A stretch of DNA of 8,734 bases, from positions 1 to 8,734 of the forward strand of contig CAVAPG010000068.1 in NCBI GenBank assembly GCA_963590435.1, given 5' to 3'. Every line of letters starts with the position of its first letter. Within the stretch, counting starts at the first letter, position 1. Source of the DNA: F23-B02 sp963590435. GTDB taxonomy: Bacteria; Bacillota; Clostridia; Oscillospirales; Oscillospiraceae. The translations under genes were made by a program, and so were the position numbers. The notes under the pieces were generated by a model that was not told the origin of the DNA, ran no database searches, and saw nothing but the letters and a program-made list of their open reading frames with translations. This document shows, piece by piece, positions 1 through 6,224 of the stretch.

Positions 1-26
1 CCTTCGTATAGCATCGGGTGATATTA

Positions 27-605
27 ATGCATAAAATTTCTGAAGTCATTATTGTGGAAGGCCGATATGATAAAAATACTCTTTCTCAAATTGTTGATGC
101 TACTATAATCAAGACAAATGGCTTTGGGATATTCAATGATAAAGAGAAGCAGCAATTGCTAAAAACCATTGCAGAAAAACGTGGGATTATAGTTATGACA
201 GATCCTGATGGCGCCGGATTAGTAATTCGCAATTTTATAAAAGGGTGTGTTGATCCGAAATTTGTCAAGCATGCATATGTGCCGGAGATATTAGGTAAGG
301 AACGTCGTAAGAATCACGCCTCAAAAGAAGGGAAGCTTGGAGTAGAAGGCATGGATGCCGAAGCCATAATCCGTGCCTTGAAATGCTGTGGGGCAACTAT
401 TGACGATAAAAAAGCTACCGCAGGAGAATCTATAACTATGGCGGATCTTTACGCCATAGGGTTCGCCGGCCGGCATGACAGCGCAGCTAAAAGGTCTGCA
501 TTTCTCTCAGCAATGAATTTCCCTAGTAAAATGACTGCTCAAACTTTTCTGCCGTTAGTTAACGCTCTTATGAGCAGAGATGAGTTTCTCGAGCAGGCGT
601 TTTAA
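27..605 (+). CDS. rnmV: Ribonuclease M5 (5S rRNA maturation nuclease)
   Basis: RNase M5 cuts precursor 5S rRNA to its mature form in Gram-positive bacteria, acting with ribosomal protein L18. The N-terminal half is a Toprim domain. From this start it shows the VEGRYD motif with the acidic residue at E11, and a TDPDGAG motif with D59 and D61, the metal-binding DxD of Toprim nucleases. The C-terminal half carries the GVEGMDAEAII stretch typical of the family. The length of 192 residues is normal. I chose ATG 27 because GGGTGAT (16-22), matching part of the anti-Shine-Dalgarno complement, lies just upstream. An in-frame GTG at 18 would add three residues. The gene usually follows tatD in Firmicutes, but too little upstream sequence is present to tell here. 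No terminator is visible after it. Identity is confident; the exact start is less so. Confidence 0.93.
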   Translation: MHKISEVIIVEGRYDKNTLSQIVDATIIKTNGFGIFNDKEKQQLLKTIAEKRGIIVMTDPDGAGLVIRNFIKGCVDPKFVKHAYVPEILGKERRKNHASKEGKLGVEGMDAEAIIRALKCCGATIDDKKATAGESITMADLYAIGFAGRHDSAAKRSAFLSAMNFPSKMTAQTFLPLVNALMSRDEFLEQAF

Positions 606-611
606 AAATAG

Positions 612-640
612 TGGAAATACTTAATATATTATGCTATAAT
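612..640 (+). promoter_or_regulatory. Predicted housekeeping promoter of nrdR
   Basis: A -35 like TGGAAA (612-617, four of six matches to TTGACA) is separated by 17 bases from a perfect TATAAT (635-640), which is preceded by the extended -10 dinucleotide TG (632-633). It lies in the 75-base gap between rnmV and nrdR and points at nrdR. The spacer holds the 10-base perfect palindrome TAATATATTA (622-631). A possible role for this palindrome is discussed in the findings. Confidence 0.7.
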
Positions 641-680
641 AGTTCGATAGATTATATTGATAACATTGGAGGATAAATAT

Positions 681-1139
681 ATGAAATGTCCGTTTTGCGG
701 TTTCCTTGAAAGCAAGGTCATTGACTCCAGACCTGCAGAAGAGGGTACGACCATACGCCGCCGCAGGGAGTGTCTCGCGTGTCAGAAGCGCTTTACAACA
801 TATGAAACCATCGAGCATTTGCCTCTGGTTGTCGTTAAACGTGATGGCTCACGCCAGCAATTTGACAGAGTTAAGCTGATAAACGGCATGGTCAGAGCTT
901 GTGAAAAACGCCCTGTATCACTTACACAGCTCGAAACGATTGCAGATGAGATTGAGCAAGAGCTTCAGAGTGCTCTTGAGCGTGAGGTCAGCACGGTGGA
1001 TATCGGCGAAATGGTTATGAAGCGTATAAAACTGATTGATGAAGTAGCATATGTTCGCTTCGCGTCAGTGTACCGTAGCTTTAAGGATATCAACACATTT
1101 ATGGATGAACTTACGAAGCTTTTAAGCGAAAGCAATTAG
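681..1139 (+). CDS. nrdR: Transcriptional repressor NrdR of ribonucleotide reductase genes
   Basis: NrdR senses ATP/dATP and represses ribonucleotide reductase operons by binding NrdR boxes. The protein begins with MKCPFC and has a four-cysteine zinc ribbon (C3, C6, C31, C34) that forms the DNA-binding head. It includes the conserved DSRPAEEGTTIRRRREC and RFTTYE segments. Residues from about 49 to 139 form the ATP-cone (VVKRDGSRQQFDR onwards), ending with the conserved VAYVRFASVYRSF stretch. The length of 152 residues is standard. ATG 681 is chosen over an in-frame TTG at 657 because GGAGG (668-672) sits 8 bases before it and the family begins with MKCP. It appears to have its own promoter (612-640). 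No terminator follows, so transcription may continue into the sugar genes. Confidence 0.97.
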   Translation: MKCPFCGFLESKVIDSRPAEEGTTIRRRRECLACQKRFTTYETIEHLPLVVVKRDGSRQQFDRVKLINGMVRACEKRPVSLTQLETIADEIEQELQSALEREVSTVDIGEMVMKRIKLIDEVAYVRFASVYRSFKDINTFMDELTKLLSESN

Positions 1140-1148
1140 AGTTATATA

Positions 1149-1154
1149 TATAAT
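1149..1154 (+). promoter_or_regulatory. Possible -10 element before the NagB-like gene
   Basis: A perfect TATAAT lies in the 41-base gap after nrdR, within an alternating TA run (1143-1156). No convincing -35 is found 16-18 bases upstream, where the sequence is still nrdR coding. It may be a weak promoter for the amino-sugar cassette or a chance product of the TA-rich run. Confidence 0.3.
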
Positions 1155-1180
1155 ATGCATTATCAGAGAGGATATTTATT

Positions 1181-1870
1181 ATGAAGATAATAATTGACAA
1201 TGCTGATAAACAGAGCGCTTTGGCAGCCTCTATGATTATTGACCATGCTAAAGCAAAGCCGCACTGTGCGATGGCATTTGCTGCCGGCAGAACTACAAAG
1301 CAAGTCTATGATGTACTTGCAGAGATGAAAACTAACGAGCTGGCTTCCTGCGAAGCATTTACAGTCTGTGAGTTTGAAGGGCTGGAGCAGGGAGATAAAC
1401 GTTCCTGCTCATATAGGCTGAACAATGCTCTTTACTCTAAAGTGGGAATTACCAAAATCCACACTCCAAGTGCTGAAAATGCAGATGAATTTGATGCAGA
1501 GATTGAAGCCTGCGGAGGTATCGAGCTTGCCGTGCTTGGCATAGGAACAAACGGCCATATCGGCTTCAATGAACCGGCAACACCTTATGATTCATATACG
1601 CATAATGTCCTTTTGACCGACAAAACCAAGCAAATGAATGCCGAACTTTTCGGAGGAGTTAAAAATGTTCCTGCCACGGCGATAACTATGGGGCTAAAAA
1701 CTATATGTAATGCAAAAAATATCATTTTGCTTGCATTTGGCAGCGAAAAAGCAGAAATAATACATCAACTTGTATATGGCAAGACATCAACATATGTTCC
1801 TGCTGCGATGCTTCAAATGCATATGAACATGACTCTCCTCCTTGATGAGGGAGCAGCCGAAAAATTATAA
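1181..1870 (+). CDS. NagB/RpiA-fold protein, divergent glucosamine-6-phosphate deaminase homologue
   Basis: Classical NagB converts glucosamine-6-phosphate to fructose-6-phosphate and ammonia. The core signature is clear: LGIGTNGHIGFNEP (residues 119-132) contains H126 and E131, matching E. coli His143 and Glu148. The VPATAITMGL (163-172) and GSEKA (187-191, K189 matching Lys208) segments are also present. By eye alignment, other key positions are changed. E. coli Asp72 in the MDEYVGL motif becomes C63 (VCEFEGL). The phosphate-binding Arg172 becomes E155. The phosphate loop TGGTP becomes AGRTT (35-39). N124 replaces Asp141, but that change is also seen in Bacillus NagB. The length of 229 residues is slightly short. 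The start has GAGAGGA (1166-1172) 8 bases upstream. It lies 26 bases before glmM, so it belongs with amino-sugar metabolism. Fold membership is confident; deaminase activity is doubtful, and a changed substrate or regulatory role is possible. Confidence 0.85.
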   Translation: MKIIIDNADKQSALAASMIIDHAKAKPHCAMAFAAGRTTKQVYDVLAEMKTNELASCEAFTVCEFEGLEQGDKRSCSYRLNNALYSKVGITKIHTPSAENADEFDAEIEACGGIELAVLGIGTNGHIGFNEPATPYDSYTHNVLLTDKTKQMNAELFGGVKNVPATAITMGLKTICNAKNIILLAFGSEKAEIIHQLVYGKTSTYVPAAMLQMHMNMTLLLDEGAAEKL

Positions 1871-1896
1871 CGCTATTACATACTAAGGAGAATATA

Positions 1897-3261
1897 ATGG
1901 GTAAATATTTTGGCACGGACGGATTTAGGGGAGAGGCTAATGTCGACCTTACCGTTATGCACGCTTTTGAAATAGGAAGATATTTGGGATGGTATTACGG
2001 AAAAGATAAAAAGGCAAGAGTAGTTATAGGTAAAGATACACGCCGTTCAAGCTATATGCTCGAGTCAGCTTTGTGTGCAGGATTAACGGCATCCGGTGCT
2101 GATGCATATCTTCTGCATGTGACTACTACTCCGAGTGTGTCTTATGTTGTTCGCACAGATGATTTCGACTGTGGTATTATGATATCTGCGAGTCATAATC
2201 CGTACTATGACAACGGGATTAAGCTCATTAACGGTAAAGGCGAAAAAATGGGCGATGATTTGCTCAGTGAAATTGAAGCATACATAGATAAGGCGAACGA
2301 TGGAGAAAAGGACAGCTTGCCTTATGCAACGGATGAGAAAATCGGCCGAACGGTTGACTATTCTGCAGGAAGAAACCGTTACATAGGCTTTCTTATTTCA
2401 CTTGCAACCCGCTCATACAAGGGCAAAAAGATAGGTCTTGACTGCGCAAACGGCTCAACTTGGATGATGGCAAAAAGCGTATTTGACGCATTAGGAGCAG
2501 ATACCTATGTAATTTCCAATACTCCTGATGGCATAAACATAAATGTTAATTGCGGCTCGACCCACATCGAACAGATGCAAAAATTTGTTCTTGCCAACAA
2601 GCTTGATGTTGGCTTCGCTTTTGACGGTGACGCTGATCGCTGTTTAGCTGTTGATGAAAAGGGTAATGTTATTACAGGTGACCATATTCTCTATGTATGC
2701 GGAAAATATATGCGCGATAGTGGGATACTTGGGGAAAAGAAGATAGTTACCACGGTTATGAGCAACATGGGCTTGTATAAAGCCCTTGATGCTATCGGAA
2801 TAGGCTATGAAAAGACTGCCGTCGGTGATAAATATGTTGCTGAAAATATGCGTGCCAACGGATATATTCTCGGAGGCGAGCAGTCTGGACATATTATTTT
2901 CGGAAGGCTTGCAAATTCCGGAGACGGCATACTCACAGCAATTAAAATAATGGAGGCAATGTGCGAAAGTAAGCAGCCGTTGTCTGTTCTTGCATCGCCT
3001 GTTGTCATGTACCCTCAGCTTCTCAAGAATGTTGTAGTTACTGATAAAGACGAGGCGCTCTCTTGCGATGAAGTAAAAAAGGCAGTTTCCGCTATGGAAT
3101 CAAAACTTGGAGATGAAGGACGAATCTTATTGCGTAAGAGCGGTACTGAGCCCGTTCTTCGAGTGATGGCTGAAGCTAAAACACATGAGCAATGCGAGGA
3201 ATGTGTTGACTATATTATTGAAGCAATGCGCAGAAGCGGCAGACTTGTTAAGGTGAAATGA
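1897..3261 (+). CDS. glmM: Phosphoglucosamine mutase
   Basis: GlmM interconverts glucosamine-6-phosphate and glucosamine-1-phosphate, the cytoplasmic step that feeds UDP-GlcNAc and peptidoglycan synthesis. All four alpha-D-phosphohexomutase signatures are intact. The catalytic loop ISASHNPYYDNGIK has the phosphorylated serine at S99. The metal loop DGDADR has D243, D245 and D247. The sugar loop GGEQSGH spans 326-332. The phosphate-binding loop RKSGTEPVLR spans 413-422. The N-terminus GKYFGTDGFRGEAN is characteristic of GlmM rather than of phosphoglucomutase or phosphomannomutase. The length of 454 residues is normal. AAGGAG (1885-1890) lies 6 bases before the ATG. The gene sits between the NagB-like gene and the acyltransferase gene, with one base separating its stop from the next ATG, so it is probably part of an operon. 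Confidence 0.96.
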   Translation: MGKYFGTDGFRGEANVDLTVMHAFEIGRYLGWYYGKDKKARVVIGKDTRRSSYMLESALCAGLTASGADAYLLHVTTTPSVSYVVRTDDFDCGIMISASHNPYYDNGIKLINGKGEKMGDDLLSEIEAYIDKANDGEKDSLPYATDEKIGRTVDYSAGRNRYIGFLISLATRSYKGKKIGLDCANGSTWMMAKSVFDALGADTYVISNTPDGININVNCGSTHIEQMQKFVLANKLDVGFAFDGDADRCLAVDEKGNVITGDHILYVCGKYMRDSGILGEKKIVTTVMSNMGLYKALDAIGIGYEKTAVGDKYVAENMRANGYILGGEQSGHIIFGRLANSGDGILTAIKIMEAMCESKQPLSVLASPVVMYPQLLKNVVVTDKDEALSCDEVKKAVSAMESKLGDEGRILLRKSGTEPVLRVMAEAKTHEQCEECVDYIIEAMRRSGRLVKVK

Positions 3262-3262
3262 T

Positions 3263-3925
3263 ATGTATACTATAAAAGATCTGCTGGATTTAAACAAAAC
3301 TATTGCTGCACCCCTTTTTAACGGTAAATTATATCCTTGGGAAGTTCTCAGCGAGATAACTGATTTTATAATAGCGCTTGGTAATACTCTTCCGGAAAAC
3401 GAATATGAAAAACGCAGCGAGAATGTATGGGTAGCTCGTGATGCCGAGATTTTTCCTTCTGCATATATCGGTGCTCCATGTATCATTGATCACGGAGCGC
3501 AGGTTCGACACTGCGCATTTATTCGCGGCAGCGCAATTGTCGGGAAAAATGCTGTTGTCGGGAACTCGACAGAACTAAAAAATGTCGTTTTATTTGACGG
3601 CGTACAGACGCCGCATTATAACTATGTAGGAGATTCGGTTCTCGGATATAAATCCCATATGGGAGCGGGTTCAATAACATCCAATGTCAAGAGTGATAAA
3701 ACACTTGTTGTAATAAAAAACGGCAACGAGCTTATTGAAACCGGTCGTAAAAAAGTCGGGGCTATTCTCGGTGATTATGTTGAAATTGGCTGCAATAGCG
3801 TACTTAACCCAGGTACTGTACTTGGTCGACACTCAAGCGTTTATCCTACTTCCTGCGTACGCGGTGTTATACCGGAGAATGCAATATATAAATCCAAAGA
3901 CAACATTGTCATCCGAGGAGTATGA
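3263..3925 (+). CDS. Stand-alone GlmU-like left-handed beta-helix sugar-1-phosphate acetyltransferase
   Basis: Residues from about 52 onward form hexapeptide repeats of a left-handed beta helix resembling the acetyltransferase domain of GlmU. By eye, H118 in the TPHYNYVGD stretch matches the E. coli GlmU catalytic His363. R88, K106, Y121 and N141 match Arg333, Lys351, Tyr366 and Asn386. E. coli Asn377 appears to be replaced by H132. The segment ETGRKKVGAILGDYVEIG (159-176), with an insertion before it, is more like the C-terminal domain of archaeal bifunctional sugar-1-phosphate nucleotidylyltransferases of the ST0452/MJ1101 type. There is no uridylyltransferase domain: the first 50 residues are a short, unrecognised helical-looking lead. 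The expected reaction is N-acetylation of glucosamine-1-phosphate or a related amino sugar phosphate by acetyl-CoA, which suits its position one base after glmM. AAGGTGA (3250-3256), inside the end of glmM, can serve as ribosome binding site. Family is confident; substrate is inferred. Confidence 0.82.
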   Translation: MYTIKDLLDLNKTIAAPLFNGKLYPWEVLSEITDFIIALGNTLPENEYEKRSENVWVARDAEIFPSAYIGAPCIIDHGAQVRHCAFIRGSAIVGKNAVVGNSTELKNVVLFDGVQTPHYNYVGDSVLGYKSHMGAGSITSNVKSDKTLVVIKNGNELIETGRKKVGAILGDYVEIGCNSVLNPGTVLGRHSSVYPTSCVRGVIPENAIYKSKDNIVIRGV

Positions 3926-3946
3926 TTGCATGCAGTGTGCAATCAT
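3915..3946 (+). promoter_or_regulatory. Shine-Dalgarno plus perfect 9-bp hairpin in front of ruvC
   Basis: GAGGAG (3915-3920) is followed by the inverted repeat ATGATTGCA (3922-3930) / TGCAATCAT (3938-3946), with a 7-base loop that could add two G-U pairs. The likely ruvC ATG at 3958 is 37 bases from GAGGAG in the linear sequence, but only about 12 bases if the hairpin is folded out. The stop codon of the preceding gene (3923-3925) and an alternative ATG (3922) both lie in the stem. Confidence 0.5.
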
Positions 3947-3957
3947 TATGTGCTATC

Positions 3958-4473
3958 ATGCGTATATTAGGAATTGATCCCGGACTTGCAACAGTGGGCT
4001 TTTCTATAGTTGATACAGATAAGGAAAAGCTGAAACTTATAACATGCGGGGTTATAAGTACACCTGCACACACCGCATTATCTAACAGGCTTGACAGAAT
4101 ATTCTGTGATATGAATGAGCTTATCGGCACTTTTTCACCGGATGTAATGTCAATAGAAGAATTGTTTTTTAATACTAATATTACCACCGGCATTTCCGTT
4201 GCCCATGCGCGTGGAGTTATCCTGCTTTCGGCCTTTCAAGCCGGTATACACATATATGAGTACACTCCGCTTCAAGTTAAACAGGCGGTCGTTGGTTATG
4301 GCAGAGCCGAAAAAAAGCAAGTTATAGACATGGTGAAGCGAATTCTTAATCTTCCGTCTGCTCCAAAACCGGACGATGCGGCAGATGCGGTCGCCTTAGC
4401 TATATGCCATGCTCGCAGCAGCACATCTTTACTTAACAAAAAGGATGATGAAGGACTATGTTCCACCATTTAA
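3958..4473 (+). CDS. ruvC: Crossover junction endodeoxyribonuclease RuvC
   Basis: RuvC is the dimeric endonuclease that resolves Holliday junctions together with RuvAB. The start MRILGIDPG is the family N-terminus with catalytic D7. IEELFF carries the acidic residue at E67. KPDDAADAVALAICHA carries D140 and D143, so the four-acid RNase H-fold active site is complete. The length of 171 residues is normal. The start is ambiguous. ATG 3958 gives the canonical protein but lacks an adjacent ribosome binding site. An in-frame ATG at 3922, overlapping the upstream stop as ATGA, would add 12 non-family residues (MIACSVQSLCAI), and GAGGAG lies only one base before it. The hairpin at 3922-3946 may explain how the downstream ATG is used. 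The 3' end overlaps ruvA by 16 bases, which suggests translational coupling. Confidence 0.94.
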   Translation: MRILGIDPGLATVGFSIVDTDKEKLKLITCGVISTPAHTALSNRLDRIFCDMNELIGTFSPDVMSIEELFFNTNITTGISVAHARGVILLSAFQAGIHIYEYTPLQVKQAVVGYGRAEKKQVIDMVKRILNLPSAPKPDDAADAVALAICHARSSTSLLNKKDDEGLCSTI

Positions 4474-5066
4474 ACGGTCTAATTTCAGATATTGATGCAA
4501 ACATGGCAGTTGTAGAATGCAACGGCGTTGGATATGCAGTTAACACAACAACATATACTCTATCTAAAATTAAACTGAATGAAAGAGCCAAGCTGTATAT
4601 ATCAGAATATATAAAAGAAGATTGCTTTGATTTATATGGCTTTTCAACGCTTAGCGAAAAGCGCTGTTTTGAGATGCTCCTTGGAGTCTCAGGCATTGGT
4701 CCTAAAGCGGCTCAAGCAATTTTGTGTGCCGTAACCCCCGAAGGTCTGGCGTTAGCTGTTATGAATGGCGACGATAAAACGATAACAGCCGCTCAGGGAG
4801 TCGGGAAAAAAATTGCCCAGCGTCTCATTCTCGAGTTAAAAGACAAGATATCAAAAGAAGTTAACAATAACGGAATATCTGCGTCTGAATTACCTGCAGT
4901 AATGACACAGTCAGCAACTGACAGTAAAGCAAAAAATGATGCTATAGCTGCTTTGATGGTTCTTGGTTATGGTACAGCGGAGATAAACTCAGCAATAAGA
5001 AATGTTGACACGAATTCAATGAGCACAGAGCAAATAGTCAAGGCTGCGCTAAAAAACCTTATGTAA
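4458..5066 (+). CDS. ruvA: Holliday junction branch migration protein RuvA
   Basis: RuvA forms tetramers that bind the four-way junction and load the RuvB motors. The N-terminal OB-fold domain spans about 1-63 and contains VECNGVGYAVN and FDLYGF. Two helix-hairpin-helix motifs follow: LLGVSGIGPKAAQAIL (74-89) and the AAQGVGKKIAQRLILELKDK region (111-130). After a flexible linker (about 135-155), the C-terminal three-helix domain (about 156-202) with ALMVLGYGTAEI contacts RuvB. The length of 202 residues is standard. AAGGA (4451-4455) is two bases before the ATG, with another AAGGA at 4441-4445. The gene overlaps the end of ruvC and lies 11 bases before ruvB. Nothing is missing. Confidence 0.97.
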   Translation: MFHHLNGLISDIDANMAVVECNGVGYAVNTTTYTLSKIKLNERAKLYISEYIKEDCFDLYGFSTLSEKRCFEMLLGVSGIGPKAAQAILCAVTPEGLALAVMNGDDKTITAAQGVGKKIAQRLILELKDKISKEVNNNGISASELPAVMTQSATDSKAKNDAIAALMVLGYGTAEINSAIRNVDTNSMSTEQIVKAALKNLM

Positions 5067-5077
5067 AGGATTAAGAA

Positions 5078-6118
5078 ATGAGCATAAATTTTTCCGAAGG
5101 GTTGGAGGATGTTCCTGTAGTCAGCTCTTCCGCTTTGCCGGAAGATGCAGGCGAGGGGAGTCTTAGGCCGAAAACAATAACAGAATATATAGGACAGGAA
5201 AAAGCAAAAGATAATCTCAGCGTTTTTATCGATGCAGCAAGGTTCCGCAATGAACCGTTAGACCATGTTCTGCTGCACGGTCCTCCCGGACTTGGCAAAA
5301 CCACATTGGCCGCGGTAATTGCAAATGAGATGGGCGTCAATATGCGCATAACCTCCGGTCCTGCAATTGAAAAGCCAGGAGATCTTGTAGCGATGCTCAC
5401 CAATCTCAATGAAGGTGACATTCTCTTTGTCGATGAAATCCACAGGCTGAACAGAGCATATGAAGAAATTCTCTATCCCGCAATGGAGGATTACGCAATT
5501 GATATAATTCTCGGCAAGGGGCCATCGGCAAATTCGCTCCACCTAGAGCTTCCAAAATTTACACTTATCGGAGCAACTACACGATCGGGTCAGCTTACTG
5601 CTCCTTTACGTGATAGGTTTGGAGTTACACTGAGACTTGAACTTTATACGGTTGATGAGCTCAGGCGTATAGTAGAACGGTCAGCTGATATATTGGGCAT
5701 AGAAATTGATAGAGACGGTGCTATCGAGATTGCATCACGGTCGAGAGGTACTCCGAGAATTGCAAACAGAATGCTTCGGCGTGTAAGGGATTTTGCTCAA
5801 GTAAGAGCAAACGGTATTATAACAAGAGAGGTGGCAGACATGGCCCTCTCGAGACTTGAGGTTGACAAGTGTGGGCTTGATGCACTTGACAGGAGAATGC
5901 TCCGAAGCATTATAGAATTTTATAACGGTGGTCCAGTAGGTCTTGAAACCTTGGCAGCTACCATAAACGAAGATTCTGTTACCCTTGAAGATGTGTACGA
6001 GCCATATCTTCTGCAGCAGGGATTTCTTACACGCACACCGCGAGGCCGCTGTGTAACACGAAAAACATATGAACATCTCGGTATACAGCAACTTGGGCAG
6101 CAGGAAATCGATATGTAA
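5078..6118 (+). CDS. ruvB: Holliday junction branch migration ATPase RuvB
   Basis: RuvB is the hexameric AAA+ motor that drives branch migration with RuvA. The sequence shows the RuvB lead (LRPKTITEYIGQ, 29-40), Walker A GPPGLGKT (68-75), Walker B LFVDEIHR with D119 and E120, sensor 1 GATTR (165-169), the arginine-finger region APLRDRFG (175-182) and sensor 2 RGTPRIANR (223-231). The C-terminal winged helix includes GGPVGLETLA and the conserved EPYLLQQGFLTRTPRGR (308-324). The length of 346 residues is normal. AAGGA (5066-5070), overlapping the ruvA stop, is 7 bases before the ATG. It closes the ruvCAB set. No strong terminator is visible in the 106 bases that follow. Confidence 0.98.
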   Translation: MSINFSEGLEDVPVVSSSALPEDAGEGSLRPKTITEYIGQEKAKDNLSVFIDAARFRNEPLDHVLLHGPPGLGKTTLAAVIANEMGVNMRITSGPAIEKPGDLVAMLTNLNEGDILFVDEIHRLNRAYEEILYPAMEDYAIDIILGKGPSANSLHLELPKFTLIGATTRSGQLTAPLRDRFGVTLRLELYTVDELRRIVERSADILGIEIDRDGAIEIASRSRGTPRIANRMLRRVRDFAQVRANGIITREVADMALSRLEVDKCGLDALDRRMLRSIIEFYNGGPVGLETLAATINEDSVTLEDVYEPYLLQQGFLTRTPRGRCVTRKTYEHLGIQQLGQQEIDM

Positions 6119-6162
6119 AGGCATGTTTCAATAAAATTTTGATTATTTTCAAAGATATTATA

Positions 6163-6190
6163 TTGACTTTCAACAAAAATGTTATATACT
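6163..6190 (+). promoter_or_regulatory. Predicted promoter of the SigH-like gene
   Basis: TTGACT (6163-6168, five of six) and TATACT (6185-6190, five of six) are spaced by 16 bases in the AT-rich gap after ruvB, 34 bases before the sigma-factor ATG. The inverted repeat CAACAA (6171-6176) / TTGTTG (6200-6205) brackets the -10 and might be an operator. Confidence 0.65.
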
Positions 6191-6224
6191 GAACTTGTAT
6201 TGTTGGATATTGTAGTGGTTTAAT

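Noticed and set aside
1..34. 3' end of an upstream gene: one frame stops at 32-34 after LRIASGDINA, another at 19-21.
   Set aside because: TatD would be expected upstream of rnmV, and the LRI wording faintly resembles a TatD tail, but ten residues are too few to identify a gene or choose the frame.
3127..3486. A 119-residue open frame on the minus strand across the glmM/acetyltransferase junction.
   Set aside because: It lies antisense to two well-supported genes, has no family resemblance and no credible ribosome binding site; it is a shadow of the coding bias.
3951..3959. TGCTATCAT just before ruvC, resembling an extended -10.
   Set aside because: There is no -35, and the expected transcript start would lie inside ruvC downstream of ATG 3958, so it cannot serve that start.
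5735..6124. A 129-residue minus-strand open frame opposite the end of ruvB.
   Set aside because: The composition is low-complexity and Cys-rich with no recognisable motif, and it is fully covered by ruvB, so it is treated as spurious.
6119..6162. AT-rich stretch after ruvB examined for a terminator.
   Set aside because: Only short, weak inverted repeats (such as TTGA/TCAA) occur; there is no GC-rich stem with a T-run.
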